Part shown: positions 1 to 12,490 of the stretch, one piece after another
Layout: each line of letters opens with the position of its first letter
Position numbering within the stretch: the first letter of the stretch is position 1
Origin: Cynocephalus volans
Taxonomy: Eukaryota > Chordata > Mammalia > Dermoptera > Cynocephalidae
Assembly (NCBI RefSeq): GCF_027409185.1
Contig: NC_084474.1
Location: forward strand, 28,086,382 to 28,150,381
Length of the DNA stretch: 64,000 nucleotides
Reading direction: 5' to 3'
Notes under the pieces: model-generated
What the model was told of the DNA's origin: nothing
The model's input: the letters and a program-made list of their open reading frames with translations, nothing else
Databases searched by the model: none
Translations under genes and position numbers: made by a program

Positions 1-1599
1 GGCCTTCTTTCTTTTATGGAGTTGTCCATAGGTCACTACTGAGCCCTGCCCAATGGACACCAGGTGGCGGACAGAGAAAGTGGGATGAGCTGGTGGATAG
101 TACCAACGTGGAGCACGTTAGGTAGCTTGTCTCACACACACCTGGTACACCCCCACTGTCTGTTGACATTGGAGCTTTATGTCAAGCCAAGGTAGATCAT
201 GGGGCAGGCGTGGCATGCCTGTGGCAGAGGGACTTCAACATCGGCTAACTGCAGGAATCCATGTTCAGGGTTGGCAGTCTAGCTATTGTCCCAAGCAGCC
301 CACAAGACCAGAACAGAACCATCATGCCCCCGTGCAGTCACATAGTCAGGCTGGAGGCAGGTCTTGGTCCCCCACTGTTGAGTTCTCCAAGGGTTTCCCT
401 CTGGCAGAGCATCCATTTTTCTTCTGTTGCCAATAAAAATCCCCAGCACTGTTCTTTCTCCTTCACTTCTTTCTATTGCTTCTGACAGAGTTTGCCAGTT
501 AGCTGAGGTCAGGATTTCCTTTTTACAAACAACCTGCTTTCAGTCAGTGGGGCCAGAGGTTTCCTAAATTACAAACCCTTTCATTTCTTCTGCCACAAGT
601 CATCCTGTCAGTTTGTATAATCGGACAGAATGGAGAGAAATGGAAACGCTCAAAGAGACTCTGAAAGAAAGGACTTTTACTAACTTGATCCTTTTGGATT
701 GTCAAAAAACTATTCTGAACTGGATAGACAGGCCCATTCCAGCTGAAGCCTTTGTAACCGTGCAGAATGTGAGTGAAGCTCCGGTGTACGGAAGGAAATT
801 TCTTACAAGTCTTAAATGAACACACTGTGTCCATCGCCTCTCCATTCTGTTAAGCAAATGGTCTCCTTTATATTCATTTGAATTGGGAAACATCAATGTC
901 ACATGCAAATGTTTCAGAAAGCAAATTTTAAAAGTTATTATGAAATGTGTGTGCGTTTACTTTCATATCTGTAAATGCTCATTGGAAGATAAATTTTAAA
1001 CCAAACTCTGGAAAGATGACATAGGTTTGAGGCACTAATGTTAAAAAAACAAAAGGCATTCAGACATCATTGGAAAATTGTACTCACTGCAGACAAGACA
1101 CCAGATACGCCTTGAAAGCCAGAAGGGGCATCTAAGCTCACCCTGTTATTTAGTAATAGATCAGGGAGGCAAAGCCAACTTTCACTGGTCTGAGAATGTC
1201 TACTCTTCATGATTCTGTGTTGTATCTAAGAGGGTGGGATGGGGTGATGACTTTGCCTTATTTGGCAGTGACCCCTCAGGCAAAGGATTTAACCCATTTT
1301 GTAATCTCAAAAATAAGAGGGGCTTAACTAAGACCTAACGTTTTAAGTCTAGTTTAGTAGCATCACCCATAGTGAAGGCTGTGTGTGCTAGTGCAGGAGC
1401 CTAAATGCAATTTCTATTCCGATCTTCTTCCTTTTCTCTTTCCCATGGAGGGGATGCAGGGGGCAGTCATGTTCATGTATGAGAAAAACACTAAGGCTGA
1501 AATTTTATTCTGAGATGAAGGACAGTGAACACCCTTGCCCCCTGCTGCCACCCACTCCACCCCTCACCCTGAGCCCCAGTGCCACAGCCCCGTGGCTTT

Positions 1600-1745
1600 C
1601 CTTCCCTTCTCTTCTGTCTTTTCTCCCCACTCTGCTTGGGCCAACTCCTCCCAGCTTTCAGGTCTCAGCTGAGACATCTCTTCTCCAGGGAGGCATTTCC
1701 CACTTGCCCAGGCTGGCCCAGCCTCACCTCCATCAGTGCTGCTGT
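1600..1745 (+). repeat. L2 LINE fragment
   Basis: Matches the L2 3' region by eye: a run reading roughly 'ttcaggtctcagctgagacatctcttc' type wording (key part 1659-1690), the LINE2 segment that precedes 'aggccttccctgacc'. Old and diverged. Confidence 0.5.
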
Positions 1746-1932
1746 TGAGCCCTTTCTAGAATTGGAATGACTTCTTTAATGGTCGCTGTCACAGTACTCA
1801 TGGTCGGGGACCAGACTTTTTCAGCTTGTTTTCTAGACCAGGCCAGAACAATGAAGTGTACTTCTGTAGGGTCTGTGCATTCAAGGAACTGATTCTTTGG
1901 TTGGGGAGAAAAAATGTATGTAAAAACATAGC

Positions 1933-2175
1933 CAGTGTAATAATAGGCAACATTAGAAAATCTGCCAGGCAGTGTCCCAAGCACTTTAAGTATATTAACT
2001 TATTTTGGCCTCAGTAATCCTCAGAAGTAGATGTTATTGTTATTTCCCTTTTACAAATGGCAGACTAAGGCACACAGAAGCTAATTAACTTGGCCCGCTC
2101 TGATGGGGAAGCTGGGATTCCAGGCATCTGGCTGCAGAAGCCAGGCCCCTAACCAGCAGGCTGTACTATCTCCTA
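1933..2175 (-). repeat. MIR SINE
   Basis: Antisense MIR: gccaggcagtgtcccaagc near 1966, taatcctcagaagtag, then ttttacaaatggcagac and a degraded right end. Typical 25-30 percent divergence for a eutherian MIR. Confidence 0.75.
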
Positions 2176-2289
2176 GTGGTGTTGAGACCTCTTACCTTGG
2201 ATGTGTCTGGTTTCCTCTTGTGTCTCACCATCACCCCCATCCAACCTAGAGCAAGTATTTAGCTATCACTAAAAACAAACCCAGATTTC

Positions 2290-2945
2290 CATTTCCGTCA
2301 TCCTAGTCTGGATTTGACTATTGCTTGTCTAGACTGCCCTTGTAGCCTAGTACCCGGTCTCCTTACTTCTCTTGCTCCTCTATAGCCCATTCTCCACCCG
2401 ACAACCAGAGTGATCACTTCAAAAATTAAATTGCATCAGGTCACACCCTGCATAAAATCTCAGTGTCCTCCATTTCACTTAAAACCGCATCCAAACCCCT
2501 TACCACGACCTCAAGTTCTTCCTGGTCTTTTTACAATGTCATTTCTTACTTCTTTCCGCTTGGACCCATGGATGTGGTTTTCGTCTGGAGTACAAAAAAT
2601 AGGAGTATTCTCCTCTGAGGGCCTTTGCCTGCAGGCTCTGTCCCTGATCTTTTCATACTGACAAGGTTTTTGCAGTCAGGTATCAGCTGAAACATCTTGA
2701 CTTTGTCCATCCTGTCCAAGGAATGTTATGCCTGTCACTTACCCATGTTCTCTATTTTATTTTCCATAAAGAACCTTTCTGACCTGAATGTATCTTATTC
2801 ATTCATTCAGTATTGTCTGTTTCCAACAACTCCAAAGTAAACTCAGTCCTGGGGACAGAGACATCCTACCCCCAGCACCTAGGACAGTGTCACAAGATGA
2901 AGGACAGTGTCACATGATGAGGGACAGTGAGTCTTTATCGAATGA
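2290..2945 (+). repeat. L2 LINE fragment
   Basis: Sense-strand L2 3' region: agagtgatcacttcaaaa, catcaggtcacaccctgc, ggcctttgcctgcaggctc, and an end with ccccagcacctaggacagtg, which is the hallmark L2 tail. It includes small tandem duplications near its end. Confidence 0.7.
2882..2928 (+). repeat. Short tandem repeat, 20 bp unit
   Basis: The unit ggacagtgtcacaagatgaa occurs about two and a half times with small changes. It appears to have grown out of the 'acagtg' tail of the L2 element. Confidence 0.6.
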
Positions 2946-2994
2946 AATGTGAACTGCCAGTGAAGACATGACAGGGGGAGAAGTTCAAGAGAAG

Positions 2995-3320
2995 CAGCTA
3001 ACACTTCATGCCATGATGGAAAGAAGGCTCTGGCGAGGAGAGACTGGAGCTGGACATGATTTGGGTGGACTGAGGGCTGAGGAAGTAGGACATTGATGGT
3101 GATGGGAATGCTCTGAGCTAAGGTGAGGCAGAGATGCTCAAGGGCTGTTTGGTCCCTTAAAGAGCCTAGTGGACTAGCCTAGTGTGCTGAAGTCTTGTTC
3201 ATTACAGGCATGAGAGAGAATGCTGGGGAGAGAGTAGAGACTATATATTTGGAGGCTCTAGAATGCCAGGAGAAGAAATCTGAGCTCTAATCCATCGTCA
3301 AACAGGAGTCATTTAAAAGC
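2995..3320 (-). repeat. Probable L2 fragment, antisense
   Basis: Purine-rich text resembling antisense L2 (gagactggagctgg and similar). Low similarity, so the family call is tentative. Confidence 0.35.
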
Positions 3321-4098
3321 TTTAACTGGCAGTGTCATGTTGGAAGTGGCGTTTTAGAAAATTCATCTTCCGAGGGTATGCCCTACACTTTCACCTGAGA
3401 TCTAAAAATCCCTTCACTCCCCACCTCAGCCTATCTTTAAAGATTATCCCCAAACTTTTTGTTCTTGGAGTGTCTGAGCATGCTCAAACAGTTCATTATT
3501 CAAGCCACTTGGCATGGTGAGTGCATGTAAAAAAAAAAACACACATCATGAGCCTGATAAATGGCTTAGACAACTGCATGTTTGATTTTCATGTGTTTTT
3601 ATGTATAAATGTTGTGTTTCTGAGATTAAGTTCTCAGGAGAAAGCCAGTTGTGCTGTTTTATAGCTCTCTGTCAGTCACTAATCTGGCCAAATCATAGAG
3701 GTATATGTTGTGGGCATTCTTTATTGATGAAACTATTTTGTATTACTGTCCCTTGGGTATTTAAGTGGCTAAATATATGCTCTGCAATCCAAGATACTTT
3801 ATGCTGAATTCTGTTCCACAGTAGATAAATTTGAGTGAGGGTCCAGTTTATATAGTTTTGGGGGAAGTAAAAAGAGCTTTTCCATTCATCAGTTCTTACA
3901 GTGATCAAAGAAACAGCCATTACCCTTCTAGTGTAGTCTCCTAAAGGACTGCTAAAGCCATCAGGGCAACTGCTTCATACAACTCCCTTGTGTTGGACTT
4001 TGAGTGTTCTGATGCAACTAAGACCCTGCTATTTCATATAGCCAAGAGAAAAAGAAGATTCTGACGTTCAAGAAGCTTACAGTACTTCACAAATCAAT

Positions 4099-4104
4099 TT
4101 TATT
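4099..4104 (-). terminator. Candidate distal poly(A) signal of EYA1
   Basis: TTTATT on the plus strand, that is AATAAA on the gene strand, within TTAATAAAATTG. Cleavage would fall at about 4080-4090. This gives a 3' UTR of about 1.87 kb. No cleavage evidence is available from sequence alone. Confidence 0.55.
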
Positions 4105-4526
4105 AATTTAAACACAATTAATGAAGAGAAATTCTGTACACAACTGTGGACACAACACACCTTTATACAGTAAGGCCAAGATAAACTTTGTCTTTGCAGA
4201 GTACAAAAACATACAATGAAAGGTCAAAAAATTATCCACTTCTGTTTGCCAAGAAAGAAAGGAAAAAAAATAATTCAATTGTTGATTTAAATAATTTGGA
4301 GAATTCACAAATAACTAATTCTAGCAGCAACATGAAACTTCAGAAAAGGTTGGAGTAGCTCTTTAGCTACTCTGGGTCAAAGCTTGTGTTTTTCTCCAAT
4401 ATAAAAGAAAATTCATCCAAAGAGTAATTTCATGACAGTGGAAAGCTTTAGCTGAGAGAAACTAGTGCTCAGACAAACTGATCACTTTTGGAGAAACTTT
4501 CTTATGGTATGACAAAGGTGACAACT

Positions 4527-4532
4527 TTTATT
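4527..4532 (-). terminator. Alternative poly(A) hexamer in EYA1 3' UTR
   Basis: AATAAA on the gene strand, inside GGGAAATAAAAGTTG. Possible internal polyadenylation site, unproven. Confidence 0.3.
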
Positions 4533-4791
4533 TCCCAGATTATGTAATATATAATAGAGGTGGACAGTAACATTGTTTCCCTGGTGATGACCAGGCCACA
4601 TCCACCGCTGGCAATGAACTTTCCTCTGGGTGGGGAAGAACACAGAGAAAATATGAACATTGGGAGTAATGCAAAGTTTTTCTGATGTCCAGATATGTGG
4701 TCATGTCCTCCTTTATCTAAACAAGACAATGTAGACACGATAGTAATTCTGAGCACATGAAAACTTTGCTAGTCTCCAATTCATGAACCAT

Positions 4792-4797
4792 TTTATT
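4792..4797 (-). terminator. Alternative poly(A) hexamer in EYA1 3' UTR
   Basis: AATAAA on the gene strand, inside ATTAATAAAATGG. Possible proximal polyadenylation site; a chance match is equally possible in AT-rich sequence. Confidence 0.3.
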
Positions 4798-5406
4798 AAT
4801 AAAATATATCTATCATCTATATTCCTTCTGTGGGAAGAAGCATTTGAATAATCATTTTTTCCAAGTAGTTACATATAATACATTAGTGTTGAAATGAAAA
4901 AGTGAGGTGCTAAGAGGACTTATTTTTTCAAATTATTTAAGAATCTGCTGTGTTACTTTATCAAGGCCCTCCTAATAGCATTTAAAAATTTAGATAGCAG
5001 AACTGATGGGAAAACAAAATCCTTATCGACAATCGACATCCATGCTTTTGGTCTTGACAACAGTATCTAAAAAAAAAAATCCATATCTACATATTTATAC
5101 CCAATACTTAGATAAGGCACTGCACACGGGCTTGTGCATGTGCTGCCTCCTGCTTCACTATCAATACCATTTCCCTAAACGATATGTAAAAGAATCATCC
5201 ATTATTACAAATTTACACCAAAAATTCTTTCTGTACATGATTGTCTCAGTGATGTACATATACGTTTAAATTAGACATACTTTAAACTACTTTGCAATGT
5301 GCTAAAATTCAAAGTACATGCCGTGTTATGAGGCAAAGGCCTTTAATCACTTATTTCTTATGCTATTGTCTGTCTGTCCAATTGTTTGATGTCAAAAAAG
5401 TCTGTT

Positions 5407-5472
5407 CAGGTGAACTGTACGGTATGTGAATTATACCTCAATAAAGCTGTTTTTTTTTTTTTTTTTTTTAAA
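5407..5472 (+). mobile_element. Minimal 5'-truncated L1 3' tail inside EYA1 3' UTR
   Basis: The segment ggtatgtgaattatacctc followed by aataaagctg and a T/A homopolymer is the standard 3' terminus of older primate-type L1. It is flanked by copies of aaaaaagtctgtt at 5394-5406 and 5473-5485, a probable target-site duplication. It is inserted antisense to EYA1 and adds about 80 bp to the 3' UTR. Confidence 0.7.
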
Positions 5473-5954
5473 AAAAAAGTCTGTTTATAAATAAGTAGAG
5501 ATGTACAGATTACCCTGGGTATGAGACACCAAAAAGTAAACCTTCTTTACAAGAAAATTTAGGAAACACATTTCAGTCTCTGTTGTGCAATCAAGTTTGC
5601 TGTACTGGAGAAGCTGTTTAATGTCACTTTGAAAATGCTAAAAATTGAAGCGTTCGCAGGTCCTTTCTTCACAGGTTTGAACCATGTAGTTAATGTGGCA
5701 AAGACACATTACACTGTGCTAGAACATTCTCATGGCTTATTTTCATTGGATTCACAGTACTAGAGTCAACAGCTGTTCTGAATAGACGTGGTCCTCCATT
5801 TACCACAAGGGCAGAGGTCAAGACTGGCAGCAGCTGTGCGTCAGTATGTCGAAATTGCTAAATTCTGGAGTCCAGCGCTGACATGAGACTCAGGCCTGTT
5901 GGATTTGTCCCTGGTTACACAGCAGTTGTGCAGTTTCAAAGTGCCATGCAGCTG

Positions 5955-6110
<156 letters not shown>

Positions 6111-7239
6111 CTACAATGTGCATACCCTTTTTCAGTACTCTGAAAACTGCCAGCTAACATCTTAACATCACATCTGTTAAAAACAAAAATTCAAACTCAG
6201 TCCTCCCCTAAGAATATTGGACTAAGTTTTTAAAATGTAATCTGGAGCCCCTTTCTTTTAAGAAGGTGATGGACATTTCTTAACTATATATATATATACA
6301 CCATGGCTTGAATTCCAAACCTTAAATAAGAGAGACTGCTGAAAACAGCTGCCTTTCAAAATATATATCCAGTGGATTTTTAATGCTGAAAGTTTAAAAA
6401 GCTTATATTTTAAGAGTTTAAGCAGTTTTGCTTAGTTGGTAGTATTTTACATTTTTTCAAACAATCTAACTCATATGAAGTAAATATTTTTTCATTTATT
6501 TTCATTTGTTCAAATTTACCTTAAAATGGCTTTACCATATAGGAAAAATTTTAAATGACATCTAAGGAGTTTTTTTGTAGTTGTTACTTAATCTATCAAT
6601 CTAAAAATCTAGTTTAAATAATGGGAATGTTTGTGAAATACCTGAATAAATCAGAGGCAAGAAAAACAGAAAAAAAAAGGTTACCTCATCTATGAAGGAT
6701 GAAAATGTGGTGATGAGAAAGGTAATCATCACATTTCAGAGGACAAAGATATGTGGAGCCCATAGAATAATGGGTTTTTAACAAAAAATTATGTGGAGGC
6801 TGGAATATAATAGGCAATTATAGTTCTCAGGAATTTGAGAAAATTTCAGACTAATAGGAGAATTTGACATGAAAGCAAACAGCAGAAGTAACAGTTTTGT
6901 CTTTTTTTTTAACCTGTAGGTAATAGTAGAAGGTACTACCTTTTTTGATATAGCTCACATAGCTGTTATATACCAGGGTGCAAACTATTATTTATTAAAT
7001 GACTTTGCCTCAAATTATGTGCTAAAAATATATATCATATTCTAATATCAAAGGTAGACTTTTCTGGGCTCAATACTATTTTGGTATCTAATATCTTTGT
7101 TATTCTTCAATAACAGAACAGTCCAGAAGTGAGTACTTAAAGATGTCTAGATTTTTAGGAGGATAACCCACTTGGCAACTTTAGATTGTAAGATGCACCA
7201 CTGTGCATTCAGTCATTAAGGAATTTTTTTTTCTGAGTT

Positions 7240-7615
7240 TGCAGGAACACTGGGCTAGGTGTAGAAGATCCTAAGGTGCATGTGGCTCTGGCCCACTCTT
7301 TCACAGTCTATGGGTGAGTAGCAGAAATGTACAGGCATCATGAGTGTTCACCTATGTGTTCTAAGAGGAGTAGCAGGAAGGCAGTTGCCTTTTCCTAGGG
7401 AACTGGAGAAATATCAGGGGGTGGGTGGGAAGGTGATAGTTGAGCTAGGTATGAAAAGAGGAGCATTCATAAGAGCACTCTGATGGCTGTGTGGGCTAGC
7501 AGACAGAAAATAAAGGAGAAATTCACTGTTAGCATGCTGGGTGTGAGAGAAAGACATGGTTGCAACATGACTGGCTACCGGAGCCAGGTAGTGCAGGGCC
7601 TGGTAAGCCCTTTTG
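7240..7615 (-). repeat. L2 LINE fragment, antisense
   Basis: Text such as aacactgggctaggtg at the start and gctaggtatgaaaagagg further on follows the antisense L2 3' end. Old and diverged. Confidence 0.5.
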
Positions 7616-7621
7616 AAGGAG

Positions 7622-7835
7622 TTTAGTAATAATAATGATAGTTATGACTTATTGGGTATTTTGTCAGGCACTGTGCTAAGCATCTCAGAGATAGATAGGT
7701 ACAATTACCATTGTTTTTTTTGATGAAAAAACTGTGTCTTAGAGAAGGAGCAGATAGGTTTAAATAATAGCTAGTAGGGAGTGAAGCTGAGATTCATACC
7801 AAGTCTGAGCTGAATCTGAAGCCTATTTATAATGC
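7622..7835 (-). repeat. MIR SINE
   Basis: Contains ttgtcaggcactgtgctaag and agtagggagtgaagctgag, matching antisense MIR core and flank. It lies directly beside an L2 fragment. Confidence 0.75.
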
Positions 7836-8117
7836 TTCCTAGGTGTTCATTGTGGTCTGTTTATTCAGCACCAATGCAGGTGAACACACACATTCCATCC
7901 CATCCATGCTCTGCTCGGTAAGAGATACTGGAAAATCTGAGTGACTATGATTCATTTTAGTAAGTTACAATAGAGAAATCTTTCCTCCTTTTATTTTTTT
8001 CCTTATTAGAACAGAAATTCATGCATGTTGGAAGATATAGAACTGTGTAAAGAAGCATAAATCACTTTTTATCCTATTGCACAAAGATAACCACCATATA
8101 CATCTCTCTCTCTTTTT

Positions 8118-8124
8118 TTGTGTG

Positions 8125-8164
<40 letters not shown>

Positions 8165-8237
8165 TACATACATACATACATATATATATACATATATATA
8201 TATATACACATATATATACGCATACACACACACACTC
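8118..8237. repeat. Compound CA/TA/TACA microsatellite
   Basis: A tgtgtgtatata stretch, then (CA)n at about 8135-8158, (TACA)n, (TA)n and a second short (CA)n ending near 8234. Open frames here (isoleucine/tyrosine/histidine/threonine strings) are artefacts. Likely polymorphic in length and able to form hairpins. Confidence 0.95.
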
Positions 8238-9604
8238 AAACATATCTAAAATTATGTGTATATACAGTATGTACCATTCAGCATCCTGGTCATCTTACTA
8301 CTTAATCTCAAATCTATTTTAGACATGTAATTTTAAAGAAAACCATTATTATTTTTAAGGTTTCAAGTATGTAACTGTACACAGCACTCTTTTATATTTA
8401 ACCATCTACTTGGTATACCTACTTTTACATCCTTTTCTAATTAGCTTTTGTTTTTATTTTCTTTACTAGACTTGCCAGAAATTCATTGCCCTTCCCCAAA
8501 GCTGTTTCCCATCAACAAGTGAATAAAGGGGGGCTATTACAGTATTTCTACTGATCTTAAGTACTGTTACTTCAGAATGTAACAAAGGATGCTGAAGGGT
8601 CTTCAGAGAGTTGTCCTAGAAGTTTCTGGATGGTTATTTTCATAAATACATCTAAAAATACTTGAGAGATGAATATTTTTTTCCAGAGTAGGTTCAGTCA
8701 AATTCTTTTGTATGCTGATAATCTGAAGTTAGACATGTTTCCCATAGACAAGTTCCCTACATATACAACCATTAACAATACAGATTTGGAAGCCATTGGT
8801 GTACCCAGAAGCATATACTGAAGAATGCAATGAGTGGCAGAGAAGTTGAAAAAGTCCAGCTAATTCTTTGGTACATGGTTAAGGTGTAAACTGGGCATTT
8901 AATTCAATAGTAAACAAAGGACTGGTCCAATGGCTATGTGTCTCATCTTTACAGACACAGGGGTTAGTGCCAGCCTAGAGTGCACTTAAATACTAATGGC
9001 TTTAGTCTTCCTGTGTAGAGTATTAATAAGAACCACATGGTCAAGTAGCACCTTGAAATGATCTCGAATGATGAAATATGCCTGTGGTATATTCCAGCTC
9101 CTTACAGTGTGAATGTGATGGGGCCATTCATTTCAGCAAAAGTGCCAAAGGTTCTATAATGAGAACCTTAGGTATATTTGCAAGAGAACGAGCAGACTCT
9201 GGGCACATTCCCACCCAAGGACAGCAACTCCATCCTTGGCACAGTCTTATCACGTGAAGGGTAACGATGCCTGCTACAGTCAGCTGTTTCATTCTCAGAA
9301 AAAAAAATGGGCTTCTCTAAGAAATGTACATTTAATAAGTGAATGATTAAAAGAAGACTGAATCACCTATCCCTTCTCTCATAGATTCAAACTCCTGTTA
9401 GGACATAATTAGAATACTGCACAATGATATTTTCCTTAACTAAGCACATATTGATGCAAAGATTTTATGTATTTCTAAGAGCTTTGCAGGACAAGTGGGT
9501 ACAAAGTAAATAGTTTTTTCTTGCATCAATGTTTAGCCACTGGCACAAATATTTCTTACATAAATCAGAGAGAAACGGGGCAAAAGAGGAAAAAAAGAGC
9601 ACAT

Positions 9605-9750
9605 GCTAGAATGAGGAGACCTGGTTTATACTATCAACTCCGACACTAGCTATGTGACCTTTAATTATGGCACAGTCTCCGTGGAGCCCTTATATCTTTA
9701 TCTATGAAGGTTTAGGGGAAATGACTTGGGGTTGCTTCTAGGTTTAATAA
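9605..9750 (+). repeat. MIR SINE fragment
   Basis: Contains gacctggtttatac, actagctatgtgacct and ttatctatgaagg, following the MIR order 'ctggcttcg / ctagctgtgtgacct / tcatctgtaaaatgg'. Confidence 0.55.
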
Positions 9751-9929
9751 GGTCTATTACCTTATTATTAAAATAAAGTCTATTACCTGTATAGAACTGT
9801 AGCTGCAGCAGATATGTAATATTCATTCAGGACATATGCCCCCACTGCCAAGAACTGCTTGGCAGACAAGACATATCTGATGAAACAATTTCATTACAGT
9901 GTAAGGCAGTGAGGGATTAAGAAATGAAA

Positions 9930-10445
9930 TAAAAAATTCAGAGAGAAGAGAGCTCAGATGTGAGCTGGAGAGGGTAAGTTAGGCTGGCATTGAATTTGAA
10001 GAATGAGCAAAGGTGAAGGGTAAATGGGATGGGGATGGGGTTCCAAGTTAGGAGGAGTAACTAGTCCAGAGGTGATGGGGCTGGAATGGGTGTGTTCGTT
10101 ATAGAGGTGTTATGGAAGGGGGTTTTTCAAGCAGAAGCCTTGAAATACTTGGAGTATGTAAGGAGTTTGAATTGTTATCTTGTAAAGGGAAGGCAGGCTA
10201 ACCCTTCCTCAATGCAGAAAGATAGCTGGAAGGAGGTATCATAGGCAATGTAGGGCAGCAGCCAGGGAAGGATGGATTGGAGCTGTGTGGGCAGAGAACT
10301 CAGACAGAGTGACTGTGGAAATGGAGCGGGTACAATGAAAGGAGACAAATTCATGTGACCTGATAATGCGTCGGGAGTAGAGAAAAACCAAAACAAGTTT
10401 GAGTGGGCAAACTGGTTTGGGACAGATGAATCCATTTGCTTATAT
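9930..10445 (-). repeat. L2 LINE fragment, antisense
   Basis: Runs of the antisense L2 type: gaatttgaagaatgagc, ggcaatgtagggcagc, and a body resembling 'ttgtggagcagggtgg'. Family recognised by style rather than alignment. Confidence 0.45.
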
Positions 10446-10799
10446 TCAGAGGGGTATGATATGGTCCATCTAAAAGGAGATATTCTTTCAGGTTACTGGA
10501 GCCCTGGCACTAAAAACAGAGATACCCACAAATCGTAACAGAGTGTGTATGATTAGTTTATCAAGAGTAGGCATACACTGAGAGAAGTGGGTACCAAAAT
10601 CTAAAGGAGCACACCTTTTTGGGTTTTTAGAACCGAAATATTGCCTAATAGGAAAATAATGATACATCCTTCCTGCTCCTCTGGTATCCTGCATTTTCTC
10701 CTACTTATACATAACACCAATCATATCAAAAGCTGGGTACATAGATACTCACACGTAAATTAAATTTTGCTGAATTATTAAAATGTTTTAATAAAATGT

Positions 10800-11240
10800 A
10801 TCAAATTTAAAAGCACATACCCTCTGACTGAAGTACTACTGCACTTTAGGAATTTATCCCACAGATATACTTGCACATGCACGAACCAAATGAACACTGT
10901 TTACTGCAGAACTATTTGTAATAGTAAATACTGGAAGGCACGTAAATGTTCAGCCCCCAGGGGTTTAAATAATAGCACATCCACATAATGGAATACCGAT
11001 GTAGTCACTTAAAAGGATTAGAGATGTGGTGCTCTATGTACTGATATGGAATAACTGCCAGTATAGCTGGTAAAGTGGAAAAAGTGTACAGTTACCGTTT
11101 GTGTAAAAAAATAATGTATCAGTGTTTTCATATGTACACATTATCTCTAGAAAGTTTGCACATGGAGGTACAAATAGTTCCCGAATTGTAAATGAGGTCT
11201 TCGGGGATAGGTTATTCTTAGAACTTCTTATGAAACTCAT
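10800..11240 (+). repeat. Ancient L1 fragment (ORF2 3' end and 3' UTR)
   Basis: Contains atttatcccacagatatac, gcagaactatttgtaatagt and ataatggaataccgatg, which parallel the L1 ORF2 end ('cagcattatttacaatagc', 'atggaatacta'). An old mammalian-wide subfamily. Confidence 0.6.
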
Positions 11241-12254
11241 CACACAGTGCTGCTTTTTATTAGTGGTGGTCTCTCTGCTTGCCCTCTAGACAGATGAGGT
11301 CTTTAAGGACATAGATGAAATCTAACTCAAGACCTGGCGTATAGTAAGTGATCATTAAGCATTAATGAATGAATGCCGTTACAGTAATCAAATTCACCAT
11401 ACTCAGTGTTTTTAATCTCTATGGTCCACTCAAAACTAAAGGCAAAAAACTGTGTTGTTTTTTTTTTTTCAAAAGCAGTTTGTATTTTTCTCCTGAACAA
11501 GCTCAAAATCAGGCATTATTAATCATGTTCTCAGCTTCATCTTGGATTTCAGCAAGTTTTGGAATGCATGTTTAAAACAAACATCTTTTGATGAAGCCAT
11601 TGCCATTATGCAGAATAACGGATGCTTGCCATTCCCCACCCCCTCAGTTATTCAGTAGAGATTTATTTTAAATAGATGTCTGAAAAGCAAATGAAGCTAG
11701 TTAAGCAAGGCCACTTTTACTCTAGAAATGAAAACTAGATGTCAGTTACAGGAGACTATTACTTAAATTTTTTTTTTTTATCATACATATGTCTAATTAT
11801 TTTCACTTAAGCCTTGTTGTACAGGTATTAGGGAAACAGAGAATTTTATGGTAAAAAAGAAAGCCCAGTAGATTTTGACAACAAAAGACATGTCAAAGGG
11901 ACCTTCCATAGGTAGTGGTTTCCCACAGTCTTTCTAGGAACAAAGATGCACTCACAGAAAACTCTTGCAAGAGATCCTTTTAGAATGAGGTTTTTTTTTT
12001 TTTTTTTAAAAAAACAGGTATTTATAACTTCTTTTTGAAAGGGATATTTTTTTATGATACAAATTATAGTGTTAGATTATTACAGATGAAAGCCCTCAGG
12101 CTACATTGGCAAAGAGAATAAGAATGACAGAATAGATTTCAACTGACCATTAATGAAATAGGCAACTGTTAGAATTACTGCTTTTTGTATCTGGGTCTAA
12201 AAATAACTATCTCCAGCAAAAGAACATTAGTTTAAAGGAATTTTGTGCTAAATC

Positions 12255-12490
12255 TCAAGCAGAGAAAACAGCTGGGTTCAAATCCTAGTTTGGCTGCTTT
12301 CTAATTGTGTGTTCTTGGCCAGATTATTCATCCTTCCCATGGCGGAGTTTCCTTATCTGTAAAATGGGCCTAAGTTTCCTTTCTCATAAAAGTGTTGTGG
12401 GGATTTAATGAGATAATGGACAGGAATGCCTAAAAGAGGGTCTGGGATATAATAAGGGCTTTATAATTGGTGCCAATTCTTATTACTTAC
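12255..12490 (+). repeat. MIR SINE
   Basis: Well-preserved sense MIR: gctgggttcaaatcctag, ttgtgtgttcttggcc, tccttatctgtaaaatggg and ggatttaatgagataatgg in the right order. Confidence 0.85.

Larger units (their letters stand above)
1..4079. other. Intergenic DNA downstream of EYA1
   Basis: No gene recognised. It holds MIR (about 1933-2175) and L2 (about 1600-1745, 2290-2945 and 2995-3320) relics, and a short tandem repeat at 2882-2928. The first 1.5 kb shows nothing I can name; open frames there are short and have no recognisable product. Confidence 0.6.
4080..5954 (-). other. EYA1: EYA1 3' UTR (probable extent)
   Basis: About 1.9 kb between the stop codon and the most distal good poly(A) signal. 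It is AT-rich and has no coding features. It contains a short antisense L1-tail insertion (5407-5472). Two further minus-strand AATAAA hexamers occur inside it, at 4792-4797 and 4527-4532, and could give shorter messages. The end near 4080 is inferred from the signal at 4099-4104 only; the true cleavage site could be elsewhere. Confidence 0.6.

Noticed and set aside
5437-5447. AATAAA on the plus strand as a gene end
   Set aside because: It is the poly(A) signal of the inserted L1 tail, not of a plus-strand gene.
8019-8322. Open frames on both strands across the microsatellite
   Set aside because: Products are runs of Ile/Tyr/His/Thr or Cys/Val/Tyr from CA/TA repeats; not coding.
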